Shown here one piece after another: positions 35,426 through 43,988 of a stretch of DNA of 48,580 bases. Under the pieces are notes generated by a model that saw only the letters and a list, made by a program, of their open reading frames with translations, had not been told where the DNA came from and made no database searches. This DNA is from Candidatus Omnitrophota bacterium (lineage in GTDB: Bacteria > Omnitrophota > Gorgyraeia > 2-02-FULL-51-18). A program made the position numbers and the translations under genes. The stretch lies in NCBI GenBank assembly GCA_016197155.1, contig JACPWF010000038.1, positions 1-48,580 of the forward strand, written 5' to 3'. The stretch's first letter is position 1. Each line of letters begins with the position of its first letter.

Positions 35426-35491
35426 TACGGGGCGTGTGCCCAGTCCGCCACTAAGGTGTCGGCGGACTTCGCCACGCCAGACAAAATAATA

Positions 35492-35500
<9 letters not shown>
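35426..35500. repeat. Duplicated tRNA 5' end flanking a small palindrome
   Basis: TACGGGGCGTG occurs at 35426-35436 and 35490-35500, the second copy being the start of tRNA-Pro. Similarity continues imperfectly into the D arm and upstream A+T bases. Between them lies AGTCCGCC (35442-35449)/GGCGGACT (35461-35468), an 8-base inverted repeat sharing both 9-mer ends with the argJ-argB element. It looks like a small insertion with a target duplication, or a partial tRNA duplication. Confidence 0.65.
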
Positions 35501-35568
<68 letters not shown>

Positions 35569-35599
35569 TTTTGAATTTACCCCCTAATTTCCCCGCCCC

Positions 35600-35628
35600 T
35601 TGACATCCCGTGAAAAATGAGGCATAAT
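35600..35628 (+). promoter_or_regulatory. Sigma70-type promoter of the AAA ATPase gene
   Basis: TTGACA (35600-35605), 17 bases, CATAAT (35623-35628). The expected start near 35635 coincides with ATG 35636, the start of a four-codon frame that overlaps the ATPase start. Confidence 0.75.
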
Positions 35629-35635
35629 TCACATC

Positions 35636-35650
35636 ATGGTGAAAAAGTGA
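35636..35650 (+). CDS. Possible four-codon leader frame
   Basis: ATG GTG AAA AAG TGA sits at the predicted transcription start, and its TGA overlaps GTG 35647 (GTGA), the likely start of the ATPase. It could serve as a leaderless entry point for coupled translation. This is a positional inference; the frame is too short for any coding signal. Confidence 0.25.
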   Translation: MVKK

Positions 35651-36789
35651 AAACTTATGCCAGGCTGTTTCAGCCTCCAAAAACAAGTTTTTTTCTTTTG
35701 GGAATGAGGGGTGTCGGAAAAAGCACCCTGACGAAAATGCATTTTAAAAATGCCAAAAAGGTGAACCTTCTTGACGAGGGTCTTTATCAATCCTACCTTT
35801 CCAAGCCCCACACGTTTGCCGAGGATTTGTCTGAAGTAAAGCCCGGAGACTGGGTCATTGTGGATGAAGTCCAGAGACTCCCCCAGCTTTTGAATGAAGT
35901 GCACCGCTTGATTGAGGATAAGAAAATCAAGTTCGCTCTATTGGGTTCCAGCGCCAGAAAATTGCGCAGAAGCGGAGTCAATCTCCTCGGAGGAAGGGCG
36001 CTTCAAAAATTTTTGCATCCCTTTCTCCCGGAAGAGCTGGAAGATGATTTTTCGATGGACGCCGTTTTGAGGAACGGGTCTATTCCTCTTATTTGGGTAT
36101 CGGAGAACCCCAAAGAACAGCTTTTGGCGTATCTACAGCTTTATCTCAAAGAAGAAATTCAAGCCGAAGCCATCGTGAGAAATTTGCCCGGGTTTGCGAG
36201 GTTTTTGCCCGTAGCGGCGCTTTTTCATTCACAAGTCATCAATGTCGAGGCGATCGGCAGGGACTGCGGGGTGGCGCGTTCGACGGTGGAAGGTTATCTG
36301 CAGATTTTGGAGGACACGCTGATGGCTTTTCAGCTGCCGGCTTATGAAAATAAATTGCGTGTCCGGCAGAAAATGCACCCCAAACTTTATTGGACGGATT
36401 CGGGCGTGGTGCGGGCGGCCAAGAGGCAATTGGAAGGATTGGCTATTGAGGAAAAAGGCGCGCTTTTTGAAGGATTCATCGCGCAGGTGATCAAAAGCTA
36501 TCGGGAACTCGGAATGTTGGATTGTGACAGGGTTTCTTATTGGTCTGCGGGAAAAAATTCGATAGAAGTCGATTTTATTATTGAAAGAGGTAAGGAAGTG
36601 ATAGGTGTCGAGGCCAAATCCGGAACCGAACCGGATAAGAAATGGTTTTCGGGGCTCAATGCATTGAAAGAGGTCGGAAAACTCAAACGCTCTATCCTTG
36701 TTTACGCGGGCAAAAGGAAATACAAGCATCATTCGGGAACGGAAGTGCTGCCCGTGCGGGATTTTATCCACGAGCTCAAATTAGCTTGA
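35647..36789 (+). CDS. AAA-family ATPase with C-terminal DUF4143
   Basis: A 380-residue P-loop ATPase of the AAA_14/DUF4143 type: Walker A GMRGVGKST, Walker B WVIVDEVQRLP, sensor LLGSSARKL, then a winged-helix-like stretch (VARSTVEGYLQILEDTLM) and the nuclease-like DUF4143 region (EVDFIIERGKEVIGVEAKSG). The cellular role of this family is not established. GTG 35647 is preferred because ATG 35617 lies inside the promoter. It is A+T-richer than the biosynthetic cluster and such genes are commonly mobile. Confidence 0.88.
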   Translation: MKTYARLFQPPKTSFFLLGMRGVGKSTLTKMHFKNAKKVNLLDEGLYQSYLSKPHTFAEDLSEVKPGDWVIVDEVQRLPQLLNEVHRLIEDKKIKFALLGSSARKLRRSGVNLLGGRALQKFLHPFLPEELEDDFSMDAVLRNGSIPLIWVSENPKEQLLAYLQLYLKEEIQAEAIVRNLPGFARFLPVAALFHSQVINVEAIGRDCGVARSTVEGYLQILEDTLMAFQLPAYENKLRVRQKMHPKLYWTDSGVVRAAKRQLEGLAIEEKGALFEGFIAQVIKSYRELGMLDCDRVSYWSAGKNSIEVDFIIERGKEVIGVEAKSGTEPDKKWFSGLNALKEVGKLKRSILVYAGKRKYKHHSGTEVLPVRDFIHELKLA

Positions 36790-36792
36790 TAA

Positions 36793-36830
36793 TTCTAATT
36801 TACCATGTAAATTAGAAGCGTGCCTTCTAA
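36793..36830. repeat. Two mutually exclusive hairpins upstream of the Nudix gene
   Basis: TTCTAATTTAC (36793-36803) and GTAAATTAGAA (36807-36817) form a perfect 11-base stem with a 3-base loop. TTAGAAG (36812-36818) also pairs perfectly with CTTCTAA (36824-36830). The middle arm is shared, so only one stem can form. It could be an operator or a switch; no T run follows. TTGATA (36786) and TAAATT (36808) are a weak promoter candidate across it. Confidence 0.6.
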
Positions 36831-36848
36831 AAATAATTTCCTATTCAA

Positions 36849-37274
36849 ATGACAAAGCGTGTCCCGTGTGCGGGTGGGGTGGTGCTTAATTCTTCCGGCC
36901 AGATTCTTCTTGTGAATCAAAACGGCAATTCCTGGTCGCTTCCCAAAGGGCACATTGACGAAGGCGAGGACGCGCTGGCGGCCGCTAAGAGAGAAATTTA
37001 TGAGGAGTCCGGCGTCAGTCAGGTCGAGCACCTGAAAGATCTCGGCGCCTACGAACGCTACCGGATCGGGCTTGACGGGAAAGATGATTTGTCCGAGCTT
37101 AAAACGATCCATATGTTTTTATTTAAAACTTCGCAAAACGCGCTCAAGCCCGTGGACCCCAAAAACCCCGAGGCCCGGTGGATGAGCGCGGAAGAAGCGG
37201 TGAAACTTTTGACCCATCGCAAGGACAGGGAATTTTTGAAATCCGTTTCGACTCAATTAAAAAATGGGAAATAA
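36849..37274 (+). CDS. Nudix hydrolase
   Basis: A 141-residue hydrolase of nucleoside-diphosphate-linked compounds. The Nudix box is complete, running from Gly of GHIDEGED through REIYEESGV, with all metal-binding Glu residues. The N-terminal CAGGVVLNSSGQILLV and SWSLPKGH resemble diadenosine polyphosphate or ADP-ribose-type members, but the substrate cannot be fixed. No ribosome site is seen; a hairpin region lies just upstream. It overlaps the methyltransferase gene by 11 bases. Confidence 0.92.
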   Translation: MTKRVPCAGGVVLNSSGQILLVNQNGNSWSLPKGHIDEGEDALAAAKREIYEESGVSQVEHLKDLGAYERYRIGLDGKDDLSELKTIHMFLFKTSQNALKPVDPKNPEARWMSAEEAVKLLTHRKDREFLKSVSTQLKNGK

Positions 37275-37761
37275 AATTTTGAATTCTAACCGCGTTTATT
37301 ACGATTCTCCGGCGGGAACTTTGGAAATACGCGAAAAAAACGGGAAAATAAATTCCGTCCGCTTTGTTTCCAAAAAAATTAAAGGCGTCTCTTCCGCGTC
37401 TAACGCGGTATTAAAAAAATGCCTCCGGGAACTTCGGGAATATTTTTCTAAAAAAAGAAAATTTTTTGCGGTGCCGTTTTCCGCGGACGGGACGGACTTT
37501 CAAAAGAAAGTGTGGAAAGAGCTTTCGCGTCTGCCATTTGGGGCGACCGCCGCTTATTCGGAAATCGCCGCACGCGCCGGAAACCCGCGGGCCGTGAGGG
37601 CGGTGGGAAGCGCCTGCGGCGCCAACCCCCTTGCGGTCATCGTGCCCTGCCACCGCGTTGTGGGAAAATCCAACGCTTTGTCGGGCTACGCGGGGGGCAT
37701 TTCCAAAAAACGCCGGCTATTGGATCATGAAAACGGAAAAGACAAAGAAAAAAACTCTTAA
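37264..37761 (+). CDS. ogt: Methylated-DNA-[protein]-cysteine S-methyltransferase
   Basis: Suicide repair enzyme removing O6-alkyl groups from guanine. The 165-residue protein has a reduced N-terminal domain, then FQKKVWKELSRLPFG, the RAVGSACGANPLAVIVPCHR active site with acceptor Cys129, and the LSGYAGG loop. ATG 37264 lies inside the Nudix gene; TTG 37279 is a possible alternative. It overlaps acyP by 35 bases. Confidence 0.93.
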   Translation: MGNKILNSNRVYYDSPAGTLEIREKNGKINSVRFVSKKIKGVSSASNAVLKKCLRELREYFSKKRKFFAVPFSADGTDFQKKVWKELSRLPFGATAAYSEIAARAGNPRAVRAVGSACGANPLAVIVPCHRVVGKSNALSGYAGGISKKRRLLDHENGKDKEKNS

Positions 37762-38047
37762 AAAAAATTTCTCGCGCGCGCATCTTTTTTACAGCGGGCG
37801 CGTGCAGGGCGTGGGGTTTCGCTTCACCGCGGAACGTCTGGCGCTGGAGCTGGGGCTGGTGGGGTGGGTCAAAAATCTGCCCGACCGCCGCGTGGAGCTG
37901 GTGTGCGAAGGCGAGCGCGAAGACGTGGAGGCCCTTTTGCGGCGCATCCGGGAAAGCTCGCTCGGGGCCTCGATCGCCAAAACCGTCTGTGAATGGGAAT
38001 CCGCGACCGGCGAGTTTTCTGATTTTTCAATCGAGTACTGTCTTTAA
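37727..38047 (+). CDS. acyP: Acylphosphatase
   Basis: Hydrolyses carboxyl-phosphate bonds of small acyl phosphates. The 106-residue protein has a Lys-rich N-terminal extension (about 14 residues), then YSGRVQGVGFRFTAERLA, the catalytic loop with Arg, GWVKNLPDRRVELVCEGE and the C-terminal strand. ATG 37727 is inside the preceding gene; an earlier in-frame ATG would add non-conserved sequence. Confidence 0.93.
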   Translation: MKTEKTKKKTLKKNFSRAHLFYSGRVQGVGFRFTAERLALELGLVGWVKNLPDRRVELVCEGEREDVEALLRRIRESSLGASIAKTVCEWESATGEFSDFSIEYCL

Positions 38048-40039
<1,992 letters not shown>

Positions 40040-40059
40040 AACCGGACAAGGAGCCCAGG

Positions 40060-40584
40060 ATGAAAAAAATTTTATCCACGACAGTCATGATTTTTCTTGC
40101 GGTTGAATTATTTGGATGCGCGTCGGTGCAGAAAAAATTCACGCGCAAACCCAAGGAACCCGCGCACCGCGCCTCCGCGATCTATTTTGAGGAAGGGCCC
40201 TATCAAAAGAAGTATTCGAGCGCCTATTATTACAAAACCCATTTCACGTTCTGGAAAAGTTTTCAGAGCGAGACGATCGAGGAGCTCGGCGGCAACCAGA
40301 AGCGCCTCGAGCGGAACGTGCAGGAGGCCTACAGCCACTTGAGTCAATTGAACCAGTATCTCGTTCCCGAAAAACAGGCGGAGCTGAGGCCCATGCTCGA
40401 TTCGCTCGGCCATATCCAAACACAGATCGAGTCCGGCGCGGTGTCGGCTTCGCAGGCGACGGGCCTCCGCACGGAACTCGAAAAAATCGAACGCATGGTT
40501 TCGAGCCACTTCTACTACGAGAAGGTGAAGGACGCGCTCATTCCGGAGAAAGTCGATTTGGGGGCTCAGCCCCCGTCATCCTGA
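40060..40584 (+). CDS. Lipoprotein with coiled-coil region, unknown function
   Basis: A 174-residue protein with a lipoprotein signal (MKKILSTTVMIFLAVELFGC, lipidated Cys20). The mature part is highly charged with a helical, heptad-like stretch (IEELGGNQKRLERNVQEAY onwards). ATG 40060 has AAGGAG at 40048-40053; an in-frame ATG at 40036 overlapping ligA lacks a site and would spoil the signal. The last codons (GAQPPSS) are made of two small hairpins, suggesting a repeat has invaded the gene end. Confidence 0.75.
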   Translation: MKKILSTTVMIFLAVELFGCASVQKKFTRKPKEPAHRASAIYFEEGPYQKKYSSAYYYKTHFTFWKSFQSETIEELGGNQKRLERNVQEAYSHLSQLNQYLVPEKQAELRPMLDSLGHIQTQIESGAVSASQATGLRTELEKIERMVSSHFYYEKVKDALIPEKVDLGAQPPSS

Positions 40585-40594
40585 AGAATGACGG
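40560..40594. repeat. Paired hairpins spanning the lipoprotein stop codon
   Basis: GGGGGC-TCA-GCCCCC (40560-40574) is followed by CCGTCAT (40573-40579)/ATGACGG (40588-40594) with an 8-base loop and then TTT. The TGA stop is in the second loop. It could act as a weak terminator or be a dispersed repeat. Confidence 0.6.
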
Positions 40595-40619
40595 TTTAAG
40601 GAGGTTGAGGTGAGAAAAA

Positions 40620-41507
40620 ATGGATGATCTCGTCCGGCTTTTCTTGGATTATCTTTCAATTGAAAAAGGCCTCTCCAAGAATACGCTCATGGCCTATCGC
40701 CGCGACCTCGGGCGGTACGCCCAATTTTTAAAAAAAAAGAAAAACACCTCTTTCGCGCGGGTCAACCGCGGCGACGTGATGGATTTTCTGCTCGAGGAGC
40801 GCGACCGGGGACTCACCGCGCGATCGGTGGCGCGGGGGCTTGTGGCCGTGCGTCTCTTGCACCGGTTTCTCGCGCAAGAGGCCAAGATCCCCGAGGATGT
40901 CACCAGGACCCTGGAGTCGCCAAAGCTCTGGAAGCCCCTGCCGGAATGTTTGAGCGTCACGGAGGTTGAGTCGCTCATCAACGCGCCGGACATTAAAACG
41001 CTTTCGGGCATCCGGGATCAGGCGATCCTGGAGCTCCTATACGCCACGGGCCTGCGGGCCGGCGAAGTCTCGACGCTGAAGGCCCCTTACGTGAATCTGG
41101 ATCTGGGTCACGTGCGCGTGTTGGGGAAAGGGGAGAAGGAACGGATGGTTCCCCTGGGCCGCGCCGCAAAAAAGAGCGTGAAGCGGTATCTCGATCGCGT
41201 GCGGGGACGCTGGGTGAAGGGGCGGAATGAGGACGCCCTTTTTGTGACGCGCGCGGGAAAGCGGATGTCGCGGCAAACCGTTTGGGCGATCCTCAAAAAA
41301 TACGCCGGGCGCTCGCGCATCGCCAAGCCCATCTACCCGCATATTCTGCGGCATTCGTTCGCGACGCACCTTTTGCAGAACGGCGCGGACCTGCGGGTGG
41401 TGCAGGAGCTTTTGGGGCATTCGGACATCGCGACGACCCAGATTTACACGCACGTGGACAAATCACGATTAAAGGGAATTCATACGAAGTTTCACCCGAG
41501 ACCGTAG
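40620..41507 (+). CDS. xerD: XerC/XerD-type tyrosine recombinase
   Basis: Site-specific recombinase that resolves chromosome dimers at dif. The 295-residue protein has a SAM-like N-terminal core-binding domain and the full catalytic set: Arg146 (GLRAGE), Lys170, His241 and Arg244 (HILRHSFATHLL), His267 (LLGHSD) and nucleophile Tyr276 (TQIYTHV). XerC and XerD cannot be told apart safely. AAGGAGG precedes the ATG by about 15 bases. Confidence 0.9.
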   Translation: MDDLVRLFLDYLSIEKGLSKNTLMAYRRDLGRYAQFLKKKKNTSFARVNRGDVMDFLLEERDRGLTARSVARGLVAVRLLHRFLAQEAKIPEDVTRTLESPKLWKPLPECLSVTEVESLINAPDIKTLSGIRDQAILELLYATGLRAGEVSTLKAPYVNLDLGHVRVLGKGEKERMVPLGRAAKKSVKRYLDRVRGRWVKGRNEDALFVTRAGKRMSRQTVWAILKKYAGRSRIAKPIYPHILRHSFATHLLQNGADLRVVQELLGHSDIATTQIYTHVDKSRLKGIHTKFHPRP

Positions 41508-41511
41508 AGTA

Positions 41512-41583
41512 GTTAGAAGTTAGTAGTTAGAAGTTAGAAGCTATTTGGCTTTTGCTTCTAACTTTTAGCTTCTAGCTTCTAAC
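41512..41583. repeat. Inverted array of TTAGAAG words between xerD and rbfA
   Basis: The left arm (41512-41541) is four 7-base units of TTAGAAG type. The right arm (41554-41583) is four complementary CTTCTAA-type units. Both arms are exactly 30 bases; 26 positions match perfectly and two mismatches would be G-U pairs in RNA. The loop is 12 bases. No T run suited to termination follows; TTTT occurs in ACAGTTTTCAG before the rbfA ribosome site. Confidence 0.85.
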
Positions 41584-41602
41584 AGTTTTCAGAGGAGTCT
41601 CA

Positions 41603-41953
41603 ATGTCACAACGTTCAGATCAAGTCGCCGAGGAACTGCGGAAAATCGTGAGCCGGGTTCTCCTTGAGGACCTGCACGACCCGCGCATCGGTTTTGTCAC
41701 CATCACGCGCATCGAGATCACGGGCGACCTGCGCCACGCGAAAGTTTTTTACAGCATCCTCGGCGACGCGAACGCGAGGGACTCGACGCTCGAGGCGCTC
41801 GAAGAAAACAGAGGGCTCATTAAAAAACTCACGATCGAGCGCCTCAACATGAAATACGCGCCGGAGATTAAATTTGAAGAGGACAAGTCGATCGAGCATG
41901 TTTTTAAAATAGATGAAATCTTAAGGAGCATAAAAAAGAAAAATGGAATGTGA
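41603..41953 (+). CDS. rbfA: Ribosome-binding factor A
   Basis: Binds and matures the 16S rRNA 5' end, important in cold growth. The 116-residue KH-fold protein has RSDQVAEELRKIVSRVL, DPRIGFVTITRIEITGDLR and the C-terminal PEIKFEEDKSIEHVFKIDEIL. AGAGGAG precedes the ATG. The usual upstream partners nusA and infB are absent; large word hairpins lie on both sides. Confidence 0.95.
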   Translation: MSQRSDQVAEELRKIVSRVLLEDLHDPRIGFVTITRIEITGDLRHAKVFYSILGDANARDSTLEALEENRGLIKKLTIERLNMKYAPEIKFEEDKSIEHVFKIDEILRSIKKKNGM

Positions 41954-41957
41954 GAAC

Positions 41958-42082
41958 GGATATCAGGCGATCAGGTTATCAGAAGGCAGGGCATCAGAAG
42001 ATCAGAGTATCAGGGACAAAAAGTTCCTGATACCCTGGTCACCTGATAACCTACACCCTGATTTCCTGGTATCCTGATCTCC
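41958..42082. repeat. Large inverted array of ATCAG-type words between rbfA and truB
   Basis: Two arms of exactly 60 bases (41958-42017 and 42023-42082) flank an A5 loop. Each arm is a chain of ATCAGG/ACCAGG-like words spaced 7-11 bases. The arms are complementary without gaps at about 43 of 60 positions, strongest at both ends. No open frame or T run is present. The truB ATG comes only seven bases after the right arm. Confidence 0.85.
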
Positions 42083-42089
42083 TATTTAT

Positions 42090-42773
42090 ATGGACGGCAT
42101 TCTGTTATTCGATAAACCCATTCACTGGACCAGCCACGACGCCGTGGATTTTATCCGCCGCCGCATCGGCCAGCGGGCCGTGGGGCACGCGGGCACGCTC
42201 GATCCCCTGGCGACGGGACTTTTGATCCTGCTTTTGGGAAAATCCACGAAACTTTCGAAGGATTTCAGCAATTTGGATAAGGACTACGCGGGCTCGATGA
42301 CGCTGGGGATGACGACCGACACCCAGGACCTGGAGGGCCGCATCCTGTCGGGGGCCCTCCCCGAAAACGTGCGCGCGGCGGACATCGAGCGGCTTTTCCG
42401 GGAACTCACCGGAACCCTCATGCAGGTCCCTCCGCGTTTTTCGGCGGTTCATCAAAAAGGCAAAAAACTTTACAAGTGGGCGCGCAAAGGCGTGGCCGTC
42501 GAGGAGGCGCCCGCGCGTGAAATCCGCGTCGAGGATTTTAAACTGCTCCGGTTTTCTCCGCCGGATATTTATTTTTCCCTGCGCTGTTCGAAGGGCACCT
42601 ACGTCCGGACCCTCTGTGACGTGATCGGGAAGCGGCTCGGGCCGGGCGGGGTCCTGTCGTGTCTCGTGCGGACGCGCATCGGGCGTTTTCGCCTCGAAAA
42701 CGCGCTGACCGAAGAAAAAATTTTGGCGATGAGTCATGAAAATTTATCAAGGCTTTCGGGACAAACGGCTTAA
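42090..42773 (+). CDS. truB: tRNA pseudouridine(55) synthase
   Basis: Makes pseudouridine 55 in the T loop of tRNAs. The 227-residue protein has GILLFDKPIHWTSHDAV, the catalytic Asp38 in HAGTLDPLATGLL, and the SLRCSKGTYVRTLC motif. It lacks a long PUA tail. No Shine-Dalgarno site precedes the ATG; the adjacent bases belong to the large hairpin. The 3' end overlaps ribF by 38 bases. Confidence 0.95.
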   Translation: MDGILLFDKPIHWTSHDAVDFIRRRIGQRAVGHAGTLDPLATGLLILLLGKSTKLSKDFSNLDKDYAGSMTLGMTTDTQDLEGRILSGALPENVRAADIERLFRELTGTLMQVPPRFSAVHQKGKKLYKWARKGVAVEEAPAREIRVEDFKLLRFSPPDIYFSLRCSKGTYVRTLCDVIGKRLGPGGVLSCLVRTRIGRFRLENALTEEKILAMSHENLSRLSGQTA

Positions 42774-43680
42774 AAAGCGCCCGCGCGCGGTGGCCATCGG
42801 CATTTTTGACGGCGTTCACCGGGGCCATAGAAAAATTATTCAGAAGGCGCTGGGCGCCGCGCGGCGATCGCGCGCCGCGAGCCTCGTCGTCACGTTCGAG
42901 CCGCATCCCAATAAAATTTTGAGGCCCGGGCAGAAACACCCGATCCTCATGTCGCTCGAGCACCGCCTGCGCCTGTTTGAGCGGCTGGGGATTGCGGAGG
43001 TTTTGGTGATCCGTTTCGACCGGCGCTTTTCGAAGATCACGCACGAAGATTTTTTGCGCGGCCTCCTTTTAAAGCGTCTCGGGATGAAGTCGCTGTGCGT
43101 GGGGCATGATTTCCGGTTTGGGTTCCGGGGCCGCGGAGACGCGCGTTATTTGCGGCAGGAGTCCGGCAAGCGGGGATTCGGGTTTTCGCTGGTCGCACCC
43201 CTCAAGGTCCGCGGCCGGACGATTTCCAGCACCCGCATTCGCCGCCTCATCGAGCGCGGACACTTGCGAAAGGCCGAGGAAATGCTTGGCCGGCCGGTGT
43301 CCGTTTATGGCACGGTGATTCACGGCCGGGGCAGGGGCCGGTCCGTGGGTTTCCCGACGGCGAATTTGAACCCCCATCACGAGACGCTCCCGCCCAGAGG
43401 GGTGTACGCCGCGCGGGGATTTCTGGGCGAGCGGGAGCTTGCGGGAGTCATTCACATCGGCAAACGGCCCACTTTTGCGGACAGGCAGGCCAGTCTCGAG
43501 GTGCATTTTTTGAACTTTCACAAGAATATTTACGGGCGGGAGGTGGAGCTGATTTTCATTAAAAAACTAAGGCCCATCCGGAAGTTCAGGGACAAGGCGG
43601 CGCTGGCGGAGGCCATCCGGGAGGACATCCGGAAGGCCGCCATTTCCCTTTACAAAGCCCCTTTTACCGATTATAATTAG
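42736..43680 (+). CDS. ribF: Bifunctional riboflavin kinase/FAD synthetase
   Basis: Converts riboflavin to FMN and FAD. The 314-residue protein has an N-terminal nucleotidyltransferase domain (GIFDGVHRGHRKI, VVTFEPHPNKI, SSTRIRRLIERG) and a C-terminal kinase domain (GRGRSVGFPTANL, HIGKRPTFAD). ATG 42736 lies inside truB. Its last codons carry the rpsO promoter. Confidence 0.95.
   Translation: MKIYQGFRDKRLKKRPRAVAIGIFDGVHRGHRKIIQKALGAARRSRAASLVVTFEPHPNKILRPGQKHPILMSLEHRLRLFERLGIAEVLVIRFDRRFSKITHEDFLRGLLLKRLGMKSLCVGHDFRFGFRGRGDARYLRQESGKRGFGFSLVAPLKVRGRTISSTRIRRLIERGHLRKAEEMLGRPVSVYGTVIHGRGRGRSVGFPTANLNPHHETLPPRGVYAARGFLGERELAGVIHIGKRPTFADRQASLEVHFLNFHKNIYGREVELIFIKKLRPIRKFRDKAALAEAIREDIRKAAISLYKAPFTDYN
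43649..43677 (+). promoter_or_regulatory. Sigma70-type promoter of rpsO-pnp
   Basis: TTTACA (43649-43654), 17 bases, perfect TATAAT (43672-43677), inside the end of ribF. Start near 43684, leader about 33 bases with AAGGAGAAGG before rpsO. Confidence 0.8.
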
Positions 43681-43716
43681 AGTCCATTAAAAAAACCAAG
43701 GAGAAGGTATTTCCGT

Positions 43717-43986
43717 ATGTCACTGACAAAAATGAGAAAAGAAGCAGTTATCCAGAAGCACCGCGTCCACGACAAGGACACGGGTTCGTCGTTTGTCCAG
43801 ATCGCCGTGCTGACGGAAAGGATCAACTCGTTAGGCACCCATTTCAAATCCCACGTCAAAGACCATCATTCCCGCCGGGGGCTCTTGAAGCTGGTTTCCC
43901 AGAGAAGGAAGCTCCTGGATTACATCAAAAGAGAAGACGAAAAGGCTTATTATAAGCTCATCGAAGATCTCGACTTAAGAAAATAA
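43717..43986 (+). CDS. rpsO: 30S ribosomal protein S15
   Basis: Early-binding small-subunit protein, 89 residues: [40 protein letters not shown] and [19 protein letters not shown], all canonical. In many bacteria S15 represses its own mRNA; I cannot confirm such a structure in the short leader here. It is two bases before pnp, the usual pair. Confidence 0.97.
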   Translation: MSLTKMRKEAVIQKHRVHDKDTGSSFVQIAVLTERINSLGTHFKSHVKDHHSRRGLLKLVSQRRKLLDYIKREDEKAYYKLIEDLDLRK

Positions 43987-43988
43987 CC

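Noticed and set aside
35617-35646. Upstream in-frame ATG for the AAA/DUF4143 gene
   Set aside because: It falls inside the predicted promoter spacer, above the expected transcript start; GTG 35647 is better placed.
35640-37761. A defence island made of the DUF4143 ATPase, Nudix hydrolase and alkyltransferase
   Set aside because: Each is a common stand-alone housekeeping or accessory gene, and no nuclease, methylase or sensor partner typical of known defence systems is present.
40620-41507. Integrase of a mobile element
   Set aside because: Size and motifs fit chromosomal XerC/D, it sits among housekeeping genes, and no attachment repeats or cargo genes are seen.
41554-41602. Rho-independent terminator after xerD
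   Set aside because: The long stem is not followed by a T tract of useful length or distance, and the next gene continues on the same strand with its own ribosome site.
41512-42082. Possible CRISPR array near rbfA
   Set aside because: Repeat words are only 5-8 bases, spacing is a few bases and the halves are inverted; no unique spacers and no cas genes nearby.
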